Assembly (NCBI GenBank): GCA_017526745.1
Contig: JAFXQX010000039.1
Coordinates: 1-64,000 of the forward strand
Source: Lachnospiraceae bacterium
GTDB taxonomy: Bacteria > Bacillota > Clostridia > Lachnospirales > Lachnospiraceae
Reading direction: 5' to 3'
Length of the DNA stretch: 64,000 nucleotides
The notes beneath the pieces are model-generated. The model made no database searches. It saw only the letters and a list, made by a program, of their open reading frames with translations, and was not told where the DNA came from. The translations under genes and the position numbers were made by a program. This document shows positions 44,306 through 55,300 of the stretch, in pieces (position 1 is the first letter of the stretch; the number at the start of each line of letters is the position of its first letter).

Positions 44306-45682
44306 TCAGTCTTTTCGATCTTCTTTCGGAGTCTTGGAAAAGAACCGTTTGGCCATGAACATGGCCGGTGCGACAGACAGGACAAATGAGAGAGGCTGTG
44401 CTTCCTGAACTCCGGCCAGACCCCTGACCATGGGAAGAAGTATCAGCATTGGGATCAGAAGTATACCCCCGCGCAGTGACGAGAGCACTGTCGCGGGGAT
44501 TTTTTGTCCGCTTGACTGCATGAGCATCTCCGTGATCATGACGATCGGAAGAGGCACCTGCGACAGGCACTGAAGGATCAAAGCGCGTTTTCCGACCGCA
44601 ATGACATCCGGATCGTCGCGGAACAGCCGTATCAGTTCTTCGGGGAAGATCAGAGCAAATACGGTAAGGACCGTCATCACGGCAAGTGACAGAAGAAGAG
44701 TGAACCGGTATGCTTCCCTTTGCCGCCTGTATTTGCCGGCACCGTAATTAAATGCGCATACCGGCTGGAATCCCTGCCCGATGCCCAGCGCGATCGCAAC
44801 GAGAAAGAACGACACGCGCGTCACGATCGTCATTGCCGATACACCGGCATCGCCGGCAAACTGTGCAGCTTTGAAATTGATCAGGATCGTTGCCAGACTT
44901 CCAAGCCCCTGTCGCAACAGAGAAGGAAAGCCCGTTGTGATGATATCGGTCAGTTTCCCGCGTGCGGCATTGACAAAAGAAAATGCCAACTTTGACTGTG
45001 TCTTATGTGACAGGAACATATACAGAAGGATCGAGAAGCTGATCACCTGGGAGATCGCAGTGGAAAGACCCGCCCCGGCGATCCCCATCTTCATTTGGAA
45101 GATGAACAGCGCATCTCCGCCGATATTGAGCACTCCTCCGGTCAGAAGGCCGATCATTCCGAGCTTGGCCTTTCCTTCATAACGGAGCATATTGTTGAGC
45201 GTAAAACTTGAGGAGCAAAACGGCGCAACGAACATGATGTTGTTAAGATAAGCCTTTGCATATGGTGCGATCGTGGGGGTGCTCCCGAGCATTACTATAA
45301 GTTCATCCTCAAATACAAATCCGAGGATCGCAATGATAACCCCGCATATAAACGATGCGGCAAATCCGGTCGATGCCGTATAGCATGCGGAATTGGGATC
45401 TTTTGCTCCGAGAAGTCTTGAAAGGATGCTTCCGGCACCCTGGCCGAACATGAATCCGAATGCCTGGAGTATAGCCATAAATCCGAACACCACACCGACA
45501 GCTCCGCTTTGGGACGTGCCGAGGCTCCCGACGAATGCCGTGTCGACAAGATTATATATAGTCGTTGCCATCATGCTCAGGATGGTAGGTATGGCAAGAG
45601 TCACTATAAGCTTACGTACAGGGACTTTTGTCAGGCGGTCGTATTGTTGTTGTGCACTTTCATTTGACATTTCCATAGCCAT
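44306..45682 (-). CDS. MATE family efflux transporter
   Basis: 458 aa with twelve membrane segments and MATE features: KLIVTLAIPTILSMMATTIY, NLVDTAFVGSLGTSQSGAVG, FMFGQGAGSILSRLLGAKD and GIGQGFQPVCAFNYGAGKY. Exports drugs or metabolites using a cation gradient. No Shine-Dalgarno is seen before ATG 45682; a TATAAT on this strand lies only a few bases upstream, so the real start may be one of the next Met codons (Met3 or Met5) or the message may be nearly leaderless. Confidence 0.9.
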   Translation of the reverse strand: MAMEMSNESAQQQYDRLTKVPVRKLIVTLAIPTILSMMATTIYNLVDTAFVGSLGTSQSGAVGVVFGFMAILQAFGFMFGQGAGSILSRLLGAKDPNSACYTASTGFAASFICGVIIAILGFVFEDELIVMLGSTPTIAPYAKAYLNNIMFVAPFCSSSFTLNNMLRYEGKAKLGMIGLLTGGVLNIGGDALFIFQMKMGIAGAGLSTAISQVISFSILLYMFLSHKTQSKLAFSFVNAARGKLTDIITTGFPSLLRQGLGSLATILINFKAAQFAGDAGVSAMTIVTRVSFFLVAIALGIGQGFQPVCAFNYGAGKYRRQREAYRFTLLLSLAVMTVLTVFALIFPEELIRLFRDDPDVIAVGKRALILQCLSQVPLPIVMITEMLMQSSGQKIPATVLSSLRGGILLIPMLILLPMVRGLAGVQEAQPLSFVLSVAPAMFMAKRFFSKTPKEDRKD

Positions 45683-45753
45683 GATTATACAATATCAAAA
45701 TCATATTGCGCTACAGTGTCGGGTAAATAAAACATATATCAGGAGATACTAAC

Positions 45754-46269
45754 ATGAATAAACAACTTAAGACACTGGTGACGGCAGCTCTTCTTGCTGC
45801 CATGACAACTGTAGCAACTCTTGTTATCAGAATACCTGTCATTGCCACGAATGGATATGTGAACATCGGTGATACGATAGTTCTCGTTGCCGCGTGGCTT
45901 CTCGGAAACCCTTACGGCGCCCTTGCTGCCGGAATTGGTTCCGGCCTGGCCGATCTTCTTGCAGGCTATCCCGCATATATCCCCGGAACGGCAGTCATAA
46001 AATTCCTCATGGCCTTCATATGGACTCCGGTCTTTTTGTTCCTGTCCGGAAAAGGTCTTCCTTCCGCGGCATCCGCAGTTATCAGCAGCGTGATATCGGA
46101 AGTATGGATGATACTCGGTTACTTCCTGTATGAGTCTATCATTCTGGGATATGGACCGGGAGCACTCGGATCTGTCGCCGGAAACGCCATGCAGGCCGTT
46201 GCGGGTCTTGTTTTGGGCAGCATTTTGATGCTCGCGTTAAAAAAAGTAAAATACCTATTGACATACTAG
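45754..46269 (+). CDS. ECF transporter S component
   Basis: 171 aa with six membrane segments. The ECF S-component pattern is clear: LVTAALLAAMTTVATLVIRI (Ala-rich helix 1 that contacts EcfT), YVNIGDTIVLVAAWLLGNP and GIGSGLADLLAGYPAYIPGT. It confers vitamin or precursor specificity; the ligand cannot be read. CAGGAGA precedes ATG. Its 3' end contains the -35 of the next gene's promoter. Confidence 0.88.
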   Translation: MNKQLKTLVTAALLAAMTTVATLVIRIPVIATNGYVNIGDTIVLVAAWLLGNPYGALAAGIGSGLADLLAGYPAYIPGTAVIKFLMAFIWTPVFLFLSGKGLPSAASAVISSVISEVWMILGYFLYESIILGYGPGALGSVAGNAMQAVAGLVLGSILMLALKKVKYLLTY

Positions 46270-46272
46270 GTA
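46252..46272. promoter_or_regulatory. CymR/Rrf2-like inverted repeat operator
   Basis: TACCTA and TAGGTA flank the -35 box of the sulfur-gene promoter (centre TTGACATAC). Rrf2-family regulators such as CymR bind ATACC-type inverted repeats at cysteine genes in Firmicutes; that both downstream genes make cysteine or homocysteine supports this. Identification by motif and context only. Confidence 0.55.
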
Positions 46273-46286
46273 AATAGTATTATACT
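46258..46286 (+). promoter_or_regulatory. Strong sigma-A promoter of the sulfur genes
   Basis: TTGACA (46258-46263), 17-bp spacer, TATACT (46281-46286). It overlaps the end of the ECF gene and lies about 82 bases before ATG 46368. Confidence 0.85.
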
Positions 46287-46367
46287 CCCCCTATACCCGA
46301 ACACGCAATATGCATTTTTTGAAGTAGGAGTAGGCAGTCAAGTGATTTTACAAGGAGGAGTGATATT

Positions 46368-47645
46368 ATGAGCAACTACAGATTTGAGACACTTCAGTTA
46401 CACGTGGGACAGGAAAAACCCGATCCCGCAACCGATGCGAGAGCTGTTCCGATCTACCAGACAACTTCATATGTTTTCAGGAACAGCAAACATGCCGCAG
46501 ACCGTTTCGGACTGGCAGATGCCGGAAACATTTACGGCAGGCTTACGAACTCCACTCAGGGAGTGCTCGAGGACAGGATAGCAGCACTCGAGGGAGGAAG
46601 CGCAGGACTGGCACTTGCATCGGGAGCTGCTGCGATAACGTACACAATAGAGGCACTTGCTGCCGGCGGCGGACATATCGTTGCACAGAAGACGATCTAC
46701 GGAGGAAGTTACAATCTTCTTGCCCATACACTTCCCCTTTACGGCATAAGGACTACTTTTGTGGATGCCCATAACCTTGCGGAAGTTGAAGCTGCCATTG
46801 AGGATGATACAAGAGCGATCTATCTTGAGACACTCGGTAATCCCAACAGCGATATCCCCGATATCGATGCGATCGCGAAGATAGCACACGCAAAGGGACT
46901 TCCGGTTGTTGTTGACAATACTTTCGGAACACCTTTTCTTATCCGCCCTATAGAACACGGAGCAGACATCGTCGTACATTCCGCAACAAAGTTCATCGGC
47001 GGTCACGGAACGACTCTGGGCGGCGTGATCGTAGAGTCCGGTAAGTTTGACTGGAAGGCAAGCGGTAAATATCCGAACATAGCCGATCCCAACCCCAGTT
47101 ACCACGGCGTATCTTTTGCCGATGCAGTAGGCCCCGCAGCATTTGTCACATATATACGTGCGATACTTCTGCGTGATACCGGAGCAACGATAGCACCTTT
47201 TTCCGCCTTCCTTCTGCTTCAGGGCGTTGAGACGCTTTCACTCAGACTCGAAAGACATGCCGAAAACACCAAGAAGGTCGTTGAATACCTCTCCAAGCAT
47301 CCGAAGGTTGCAAAGGTCAATCATCCTTCTCTTCCGGATCATCCCGATCACGAGCTTTACAAGAAGTATTTCCCGAACGGCGGAGCATCTATCTTCACCT
47401 TTGAGATAAAGGGCGGACAGGAAGCGGCATGGAAGTTTATCGATAACCTTAAGATATTCTCGCTGCTCGCAAACGTTGCCGATGTTAAGAGCCTTGTTAT
47501 CCATCCGGCATCAACCACACATTCGCAGCTGTCCGAAGAAGAGCTTGCCGATCAGGACATAACACCCGGAACCATCCGCCTGTCGATCGGAACGGAACAT
47601 ATTGATGATATCATCGCAGACCTTGACGCAGCATTTAACGCGTGA
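46368..47645 (+). CDS. metY: O-acetylhomoserine sulfhydrylase
   Basis: 425 aa, PLP enzyme of the Cys/Met metabolism family. [20 protein letters not shown] at the start and [20 protein letters not shown] are hallmark O-acetylhomoserine/O-acetylserine sulfhydrylase sequence; the PLP lysine is Lys208 in [15 protein letters not shown]. It makes homocysteine from O-acetylhomoserine and sulfide in the cytoplasm. AAGGAGGAG precedes ATG. Followed 27 bases later by cysteine synthase, so one sulfide-assimilation operon. Confidence 0.93.
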   Translation: MSNYRFETLQLHVGQEKPDPATDARAVPIYQTTSYVFRNSKHAADRFGLADAGNIYGRLTNSTQGVLEDRIAALEGGSAGLALASGAAAITYTIEALAAGGGHIVAQKTIYGGSYNLLAHTLPLYGIRTTFVDAHNLAEVEAAIEDDTRAIYLETLGNPNSDIPDIDAIAKIAHAKGLPVVVDNTFGTPFLIRPIEHGADIVVHSATKFIGGHGTTLGGVIVESGKFDWKASGKYPNIADPNPSYHGVSFADAVGPAAFVTYIRAILLRDTGATIAPFSAFLLLQGVETLSLRLERHAENTKKVVEYLSKHPKVAKVNHPSLPDHPDHELYKKYFPNGGASIFTFEIKGGQEAAWKFIDNLKIFSLLANVADVKSLVIHPASTTHSQLSEEELADQDITPGTIRLSIGTEHIDDIIADLDAAFNA

Positions 47646-47672
47646 TATCTTGAGGTCTAAAGGAGAAAAATC

Positions 47673-48602
47673 ATGGGAAAAATATTTAAGAGTGCAGTTG
47701 AACTTATAGGCAATACACCTCTCGTTGAGGTTTCCAACATCGAAAAGGAACTCGGACTTGAGGCTACGGTACTTGTTAAGCTGGAGTACTTCAATCCCGC
47801 GGGATCCGTTAAGGACCGTATCGCAAAAGCGATGATAGAAGATGCGGAGAAGAAAGGCATTCTGAAAGAGGGTTCGGTTATAATTGAGCCCACCAGCGGA
47901 AACACAGGTATAGGTCTTGCGGCCATAGCCGCATCAAAAGGATATCGTGCCATCTTCACGATGCCCGAGACAATGAGTGTAGAGAGAAGGAACATCCTTA
48001 AGGCATACGGTGCCGAGATCGTACTTACAGACGGCACCAAGGGTATGAAGGGTGCCATCGCCAAGGCAGAGGATCTTGCCGAGGAGATACCCGGCGGCTT
48101 CATTCCCGGACAGTTTGTCAATCCAGCCAATCCGGCCATCCACAAGGCTACAACCGGTCCCGAGATCTGGAGCGATACGGACGGAAAGGTCGATATATTC
48201 ATTGCGGGTGTCGGAACGGGTGGTACCGTTACCGGAACAGGCGAATATCTGAAGGAGCAGAATCCTTCGATAAAGGTAGTCGCACTTGAACCCGAGGATT
48301 CCCCCGTGCTTTCGGAGGGCAGGAGCGGAGCTCATAAGATACAGGGTATCGGAGCGGGATTCGTTCCCGATGTTCTTAACACGAAAGTATATGATGAAGT
48401 GTTCAAGGCTCCGAGCCAGGCGGCATTTGAGACCGCAAAGCTTCTTGCCAGGAAGGAAGGCATTTCTGTCGGAATATCAAGCGGAGCTGCACTTTACGCG
48501 GCGATCGAGTATGCCAGAAAGAGCGAGAACAAAGGCAAGACAATAGTTGCACTGCTTCCCGACAGCGGAGACAGATATTACTCCACGGCTTTGTTTGAAT
48601 AA
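47673..48602 (+). CDS. cysK: Cysteine synthase A
   Basis: 309 aa. The PLP lysine is Lys47 in NPAGSVKDRIAKAMIEDA; the phosphate loop is EPTSGNTGIGLA and GTGGTVTGTGEYLKEQNP, and ILPDSGDRYYST-type ALLPDSGDRYYSTALF ends the protein. It forms L-cysteine from O-acetylserine and sulfide. AAAGGAG precedes ATG. In operon with O-acetylhomoserine sulfhydrylase; terminates at the palindrome that follows. Confidence 0.97.
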   Translation: MGKIFKSAVELIGNTPLVEVSNIEKELGLEATVLVKLEYFNPAGSVKDRIAKAMIEDAEKKGILKEGSVIIEPTSGNTGIGLAAIAASKGYRAIFTMPETMSVERRNILKAYGAEIVLTDGTKGMKGAIAKAEDLAEEIPGGFIPGQFVNPANPAIHKATTGPEIWSDTDGKVDIFIAGVGTGGTVTGTGEYLKEQNPSIKVVALEPEDSPVLSEGRSGAHKIQGIGAGFVPDVLNTKVYDEVFKAPSQAAFETAKLLARKEGISVGISSGAALYAAIEYARKSENKGKTIVALLPDSGDRYYSTALFE

Positions 48603-48631
48603 GAAAGAGCCCTAAGATCTTAAAACACCAA

Positions 48632-48661
48632 AAAGCGCCGGCACATATGTGCCGGCGCTTT
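48632..48661. terminator. Bidirectional terminator between cysK and purA
   Basis: A perfect 30-bp palindrome, AAAGCGCCGGCACAT and its complement, with A-rich sequence left and TATCTTT right. Serves both convergent genes. Confidence 0.92.
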
Positions 48662-48703
48662 ATCTTTATCATTTCGGTAAGGGATCATTTAGTTTGTATC
48701 GGA

Positions 48704-49999
48704 TCACTTTATGGCAGAATCCCTGTAGATGATGTCGTCCCTTGCGGGCCCGTTTGATACCATCGTGATAGGGAATCCTATCTTCTTTTCTATGAACTCG
48801 ATATACTTCCTGCAGTTTTCGGGAAGCTTGTCATACTCTTTGATCCCGGTTATATCGCATTTCCATCCGGGAAGTGTCTCATAAACAGGTTTTGCCTTCT
48901 GAAGGAGACGGGTCACAGGGAATGATGTTGTCACTTCACCGTCGATCTCGTATCCGACACAGACGGGTATCTCGTCAAGATAACCGAGTACGTCCAGCAC
49001 CGTAAAGGCCACATCGGTCGTTCCCTGAAGGGCGCATCCGTATTTGGATGCTACACAGTCAAACCATCCCATTCTTCTCGGACGTCCCGTGGTCGCACCG
49101 TATTCTCCGCCGTCCCCGCCGCGCCTTCTGAGTTCATCGGCAACGGCCTCATCGGTTATCTCACTTACGAATTCGCCTGCACCGACAGCGGAAGAGTATG
49201 CCTTGCAGACCGAAATGATCTGCTTTATCTCGTAAGGAGGGATGCCGCATCCGACACCGCCGTATGCCGCTATCGTATTTGAGGAAGTGACCATAGGATA
49301 GATGCCGTGGTCGCAGTCCTTGAGTGTTCCGAGCTGCCCCTCGAGCAGTATGGTCTTCTTGTTCTTGATCGCTTCGTGAAGATATGAAGAGACATCGCAC
49401 ACATAAGGCGCGATCATCTCTTTGTATTTCATGAGCGTATCATATGTTTCTTCAACGTCTATGAGCGGTTTGTGATACAGATGCTCGAGAAGGACGTTTT
49501 TCTGGACGCTCACGTTCTTTATCTTTTCTTTGAGCATATCCATATCATCCCACAGATCGCACACCTGGAATCCGATCTTGGCGAACTTGTCCGAATAGAA
49601 CGGCGCTATGCCCGATTTTGTGGATCCGAACGATCTGCCTGCCAGTCGTTCTTCCTCGTATTCGTCAAACTTGATATGGTAGGGCATTATGATCTGCGCA
49701 CGTTCCGAGATGAGTATCACCGGCTTCGGTACGCCTTTTGAAACGATGCCTTCGATCTCACTGATCAGTATGGGAATGTTAAGAGCCACGCCGTTACCGA
49801 TTATGTTTACGGTGTTTTCATTGAACACTCCGGATGGAAGCGTATGAAGCGCAAACTTTCCGTACTTGTTCTTTATAGTATGTCCGGCATTTGCTCCGCC
49901 CTGGAATCTTACTACAACGTCGGCATTCTGGGCCAGCATATCGGTGATCTTTCCTTTGCCCTCGTCTCCCCAGTTTGCCCCGACAACAGCTTTTACCAT
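48704..49999 (-). CDS. purA: Adenylosuccinate synthase
   Basis: 431 aa. ATG 49999 is chosen (GGAGG just upstream); the frame's 21 extra upstream codons are not expected. Motifs: VGANWGDEGKGKITDML (P-loop, usually GxQWGDEGKGK, here Asn for Gln), GGANAGHTI, RSFGSTKSGIAP and a late GTTDVAFTVLDVLGYLDEIP. It joins IMP and aspartate with GTP in AMP synthesis. Single gene behind its own promoter. Confidence 0.97.
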   Translation of the reverse strand: MVKAVVGANWGDEGKGKITDMLAQNADVVVRFQGGANAGHTIKNKYGKFALHTLPSGVFNENTVNIIGNGVALNIPILISEIEGIVSKGVPKPVILISERAQIIMPYHIKFDEYEEERLAGRSFGSTKSGIAPFYSDKFAKIGFQVCDLWDDMDMLKEKIKNVSVQKNVLLEHLYHKPLIDVEETYDTLMKYKEMIAPYVCDVSSYLHEAIKNKKTILLEGQLGTLKDCDHGIYPMVTSSNTIAAYGGVGCGIPPYEIKQIISVCKAYSSAVGAGEFVSEITDEAVADELRRRGGDGGEYGATTGRPRRMGWFDCVASKYGCALQGTTDVAFTVLDVLGYLDEIPVCVGYEIDGEVTTSFPVTRLLQKAKPVYETLPGWKCDITGIKEYDKLPENCRKYIEFIEKKIGFPITMVSNGPARDDIIYRDSAIK

Positions 50000-50067
50000 T
50001 GCATTACCTCCGTAAAAAATAAAAAAGGGTGTCATAAACACAGTTATGGCCCCTTTGCCCACACATG

Positions 50068-50096
50068 AATATATCCCTGTACAAAAAAAAAGTCAA
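50068..50096 (-). promoter_or_regulatory. purA promoter
   Basis: On the minus strand TTGACT (50096-50091), 17 bp including a T run, and TATATT (50073-50068), 69 bases before the purA start. Confidence 0.7.
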
Positions 50097-50179
50097 TAAA
50101 AAACGGGCCATATTATTTATTTTTTTACCTTATTGCATTATATTAATCTGTGTGGTCACAAACGGGAGGACGGGTCAAG

Positions 50180-52327
50180 GTGAAGACGAAATTCCACGGC
50201 TTTTCAGGCATCAACGACATAAACAGGACAAACCGCGCTGTCATGATCCTGGCGGGTATCCTTGTCAATGTCTTGCTTTCATTTGTCATGGACAGGCTGG
50301 GGATGCCGCTCTTTCTCGATACCGTCGGTACCATTGCCGTTGCGGCACTCGGGGGATACTTCCCCGGTATATTCACGGCTGTTGCAACGAATGTGATATG
50401 CACCTTCTTTAATAACAATGCCATCTATTTTTCGGCGATCAATGCCCTTATCGCGATCTTTACTTCATGGTTTGTGAAAAGATACAACCTTAAGAAGCCG
50501 GGTGTGATCGTTGCTTTCGTACTGAGCATTGCCTTTTCTGCCGCCCTTCTTTCGACGGTTCTCCAGCTGGGCGTTTTTTCCGGAGCTTACCATCCGGTCC
50601 TGAATCAGATGTCGCATTCACTTTCAGTTGCGACATCGCTTCCACGATATCTGGCATTCTTTCTGGCCAATTTCCTTCTCAATCTTCTTGATAAAGGCCT
50701 TGCAACAGCTCTGATGCTGCTGCTCGTACAGTTCATTCCGCAAAGGATCCTCAAGGGCATAGAACGGGGCGGATGGATGCAGCGTCCGCTCTCCGAAAGC
50801 GAGATCGCTGCCATGAAGGAATGGAGCAGGGATGTCAGGACAAGCGTGCGTACCAAGACCGCAGTCACACTCGTGTTCACAGCCCTTATGATCATCATCG
50901 CGATGTCATGGATAAGCGTTAAGCTTTATTTTGACAACGTCAAGGAAGAAAAGACGAGAAATGCGGAAAATGCGGCCAAGTTTGTTGCCGATATCATTGA
51001 CCCCGATAAGATCGATGATTTTCTCCGGGAGGGCCGTGCCGCGGAAGGATATAAAGAGACCGAGGACATGATGTACAAGATAAGGAACAATGCATCCGGA
51101 GTCGAGTATCTGTATGTGATAAGGATAGAAGAGGACGGCTGCAGGTTCATATTTGATCTGTCATCATGGGATGTGGAGGCAAATGAACCCGGAACACTCG
51201 TTCCTTTTGAGGAGGCGTTCATGCCGTATCTCCCCGATCTGTTTGCGGGACGTTCCATAGATCCCATCGAATCAAACGATGTGAGCGGATGGGTACTTAC
51301 GGTATATTCTCCGGTAAGGGATGAGAGGGGACACTGCCTGGCCTATGTCGGTGCCGATGTTTCCCTTGTATATATGGCCGATTACATGAGTGAGTTCATT
51401 CTCAAAGTGCTCCTTATCGCACTCGGATTTTTCATGGTGATCATATCATATGCGATCTGGTCTACCGGCGTATACACGTCGTATCCGATAAGCAGCATCG
51501 CATCCTGCGTTGACCGTTTTGCCGCAACCGGAGATGATCAGGAAAAACTGGATGCCGATGTGCGCATGATCCGTGCCCTTGACATCCATACCGGAGATGA
51601 GGTCGAAAAACTCTACCATGCTATCTGCCGGATGACGGTCGATCAGGCTGACAGGATCAGGGATTTAAGACGTCTTTCCGATTCTACCGTCAAGATGCAG
51701 GACGGGCTCATAGTCACGATGGCAGACATGGTCGAGAGCCGGGACTCCGATACCGGAGCCCATGTACAGAAGACATCGGCATATGTCAGGATAATCGTGG
51801 AAGGACTCAGGGACAAAGGGTACTATGCGGAAAAGATCACTCCGAAGTTCATTTCGGATGTCGTAAGATCCGCCCCGCTTCATGACGTCGGCAAGATCAA
51901 TATTTCCGACAAGATACTCAATAAGCCCGGCAAGCTAGATGATGACGAATATGAGATCATGAAGACTCATACGACTGCCGGCAAGAAGATCATGGAGAAT
52001 GCTATCAGTACCGTAAAAGGCGAGAACTATCTGAAGGAAGCAAGGAACATGGCGGCATACCATCATGAGAGATGGGACGGCAAAGGTTATCCCGAAGGCC
52101 TGCATGGCGAGGTGATACCCCTGTCGGCCCGTATCATGGCTGTTGCCGATGTATTTGATGCATTGGCATCGCCGCGTGTGTACAAGCCCGCATTTCCGCT
52201 TGAAAAAGCCCTTGCGATACTTGAAGAGGGCGCCGGAACACAGTTCGATCCGAAGTGTGTGGAAGTGTTCATGGACTCGCTCGATGAGGTTAAGATCATT
52301 CTGAAGAAATACAATCAGACTGTATAG
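50180..52327 (+). CDS. HD-GYP phosphodiesterase with membrane sensor regions
   Basis: 715 aa. GTG 50180 has GGGAGGA at 50164-50170; the frame starts earlier at 50150 without a ribosome site. N-terminal residues 20-200 hold six membrane segments resembling an ECF-S-like/MASE sensor ([19 protein letters not shown]). A seventh segment (about 235-255) leads to an outside Cache-like domain with [19 protein letters not shown], then an eighth (about 410-435). HD-GYP follows with [14 protein letters not shown] (His568, Asp569), [14 protein letters not shown] and [14 protein letters not shown], so c-di-GMP hydrolysis is likely. Stop is 11 bases before the propeller kinase. Confidence 0.9.
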   Translation: MKTKFHGFSGINDINRTNRAVMILAGILVNVLLSFVMDRLGMPLFLDTVGTIAVAALGGYFPGIFTAVATNVICTFFNNNAIYFSAINALIAIFTSWFVKRYNLKKPGVIVAFVLSIAFSAALLSTVLQLGVFSGAYHPVLNQMSHSLSVATSLPRYLAFFLANFLLNLLDKGLATALMLLLVQFIPQRILKGIERGGWMQRPLSESEIAAMKEWSRDVRTSVRTKTAVTLVFTALMIIIAMSWISVKLYFDNVKEEKTRNAENAAKFVADIIDPDKIDDFLREGRAAEGYKETEDMMYKIRNNASGVEYLYVIRIEEDGCRFIFDLSSWDVEANEPGTLVPFEEAFMPYLPDLFAGRSIDPIESNDVSGWVLTVYSPVRDERGHCLAYVGADVSLVYMADYMSEFILKVLLIALGFFMVIISYAIWSTGVYTSYPISSIASCVDRFAATGDDQEKLDADVRMIRALDIHTGDEVEKLYHAICRMTVDQADRIRDLRRLSDSTVKMQDGLIVTMADMVESRDSDTGAHVQKTSAYVRIIVEGLRDKGYYAEKITPKFISDVVRSAPLHDVGKINISDKILNKPGKLDDDEYEIMKTHTTAGKKIMENAISTVKGENYLKEARNMAAYHHERWDGKGYPEGLHGEVIPLSARIMAVADVFDALASPRVYKPAFPLEKALAILEEGAGTQFDPKCVEVFMDSLDEVKIILKKYNQTV

Positions 52328-52338
52328 ACGGAGATGAG

Positions 52339-55300
52339 ATGACTGGTTATAAGATCGTAAAGGCAGCCGCCCTGGCTGCAGTAATATCCGGTTTGACGCT
52401 GCTTGTTCCGGTGACGGCACATGCAGACGGTGATGCGCGCCCCGGAGGCGGATATGCCGCAACCGGCCAGATCGGGGATGTCGGATATTCGGAAACGATA
52501 TACGATGCAACGAACGGCCTTCCGACATCGGATGCAAATTATATTATGGCTTCATCGGACGGCCACATCTGGATCGGAGGCTACAGCGGAATCATACGTT
52601 ATGACGGTACTTCGTTTGAAAGACTCGATCCTTCGGAGGGCCTTACGAGCGGCCGGGTCATCTTTGAGGACAGCCTTAACAGGATATGGGTCGGGACCAA
52701 TGATAACGGAGCGGTAGTGATTGACAAAAACACTTCAAGGCACTATACGTTCAGGGACGGTCTTGCCTCATCGAGTGTGCGGTCATTTGCGGAAGATCCC
52801 GACGGTAACATATTCATGGGTACGACTGCGGGGGTTGCGTATGTCGACAATAACATGAAGCTTAACGTTTTATATGACGACAGGATAGCCGATGAAGTCA
52901 TACAAAAGCTTGAGACCGACGCTTCCGGGACCATATACGGCATTACCAGGACGGGCAAGATGTTCACTATCGACAGATTTGAGGTGTCTTCATTTTACGA
53001 AAGCCCGGATCTGGGGTTAGAACATGTTTCCACATTTATGACTGACCCCGTAAACGGCGGCATCGTCTATCTGTGCACGGATGAAGACGTGATATATCAC
53101 GGAAGTTTGGGCAGCAGTCTTGGCGAGATGGAAAAGATCAAAGTGGCATCCATGTCAGGGATCCGTTGGATCAGTTATGACTGCGGACGGATATGGCTTG
53201 CATCGGCACAGATGATCGGTTATCTGACTGCGGATGATCATTTCCATCTGCTCGATAACCTTCCCATGGACAGTGCGATCGAGATGATGACATCGGACTA
53301 TCAGGGCAATATGTGGTTTGCATCATCCACCCAGGGCGTGATGAAGATCGCGACCAATAATTTTGTTGATATAAACGACAAATACGGTATTCCGAATGAA
53401 GTAACGAATGCAACCTGTCTTCATAACGACAGACTGTACATAGGAACAGACAACGGACTGTTCATACTGGACAGGGAAGAAGGTGCGATAACCGACAGAC
53501 TGACCGAGTATCTTGAAGGTACAAGGATCAGATGCATTATGGAAGATCCCGAAGGCAATCTGTGGATCTCGACATATACGAATGATCTGGGACTTGTGTT
53601 CCAGGGCCCGGAAGGCGTTATAGAGACCTTTACAAAAGAAAACGGAATGCCTGACGACCAGATCAGATGCACGGCGATGGCGGCGGACGGATCCGTACTT
53701 GCAGGGACTAACGGCGGTCTTGCGATAATAAAGGACAAAAAGGTCATCCGCACCGTCGGCGATAAGGAAGGCATGAAGAACACGGTGCTCCTTACCGTAT
53801 GTGAGGGTGACAACAATAAGATATACGCCGGAACAGACGGTGACGGCATATATATCATCGACGAATCGGGCGGCGGGGTCAAACGCATCGGACGCGAGGA
53901 CGGACTGACAAGCGATGTCATACTGCGTATCAAGAAGGACGAGGAAAGGGGTGTGTATTATGTGATCACATCCAATTCCATAGAATACATCAGGAACGAT
54001 ACCGTTAAGGAAGTTTCGACATTTCCTTACAACAACAATTATGATATCTACGCCGATGACAACGGACTGTTATGGATACTGTCTTCCTACGGCATATATA
54101 ACGTCAGCGCACAGGATATCATTGATGATAACGTTAGTCAGTACAGGATATATACGATCGCAAACGGACTTACGTGCACGGCGACAAGCAATTCTTACAG
54201 TGCGCTTGATGACCGGAAGAATCTGTATATTTCCGGACGTGAAGGAGTCAGCCGCGTAAACATAGACCATTTCTATTCGGACAGTGCGGAGATAAAAACT
54301 TCGGTCAATTCGATATACTGCGATGACACACGTATCCTGCCGGATGAGCGCGGAGTATATACGATACCGCCTTTTGACGGACGTATTAAGATCACCGCTT
54401 CCGTCATGGACTATACGATGAAGGATCCGATGGTAAGAGTCTACCTCGAAGGCAGTGATGATGCAGGTATCACGGCAAAGAGGAGCGAACTGACTTCACT
54501 TGAATACACCGGACTGTCATACGGTAATTACACCCTTCACATTCAGGTGCTCGATGATGACAGGAGTACAGTCCTTCTGGATAACAGGTTTTCGATCGTC
54601 AAGGAACCGAGGATCACGGAGCTTGTGATATTCCGGCTCATGATCGTCATGCTGCTCGTTCTGGCAGCGGGCCTTATCGTTTGGCGTGTCATGAAATCTA
54701 CGGTCATCCGCAGACAGTATGACGAGATACGTCAGGCGAAGGATGAGGCGGAACGGGCCAACTCGGCCAAGTCTAGATTCCTTGCGAATATGTCTCATGA
54801 GATTAGGACTCCCATCAACACGATAATGGGTATGGACGAGATGATCCTGAGGGAGGATGCCAAGGAAGTTCCCAAGGGATACTATATGTCTGTCATCAAC
54901 TATGCTCTCGATATAAGAAACGCATCCGAATCGCTTCTGGGACTGATAAACGATCTTCTTGATATGTCCAAGATCGAATCAGGGAAGATGCATCTTGTAG
55001 AGCAGGAATATGATGTATGCGAACTGCTGCGCTCGATAGTTTCCATGATCAGGGTAAGAAGTACCGAAAAGGAACTCGCGTTTGACGTTGTCGTGGATGA
55101 GATCATGCCGGTGCGGCTGTATGGTGATGCCCAGAAGATTAGGCAGATCGTGTTGAACCTTCTTACCAATGCGGTAAAGTATACCGATGTCGGAGGATTT
55201 TCACTGAATGTGACCGTGGCCGAGAGAACGGATGACAGGTGTGTCATCAGGTTTGGCGTTATGGACACCGGGATCGGGATCAAGAGCGAGGACATGGATA

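Noticed and set aside
46287-46367. T-box or SAM riboswitch in the leader of the sulfur genes
   Set aside because: The leader is only about 75 bases, too short for either, and has no terminator; the CymR-like operator explains regulation better.
50041-50180. Purine riboswitch ahead of purA or the HD-GYP gene
   Set aside because: The AT-rich region gives a promoter for purA but no three-way junction with the conserved purine aptamer loops could be found.
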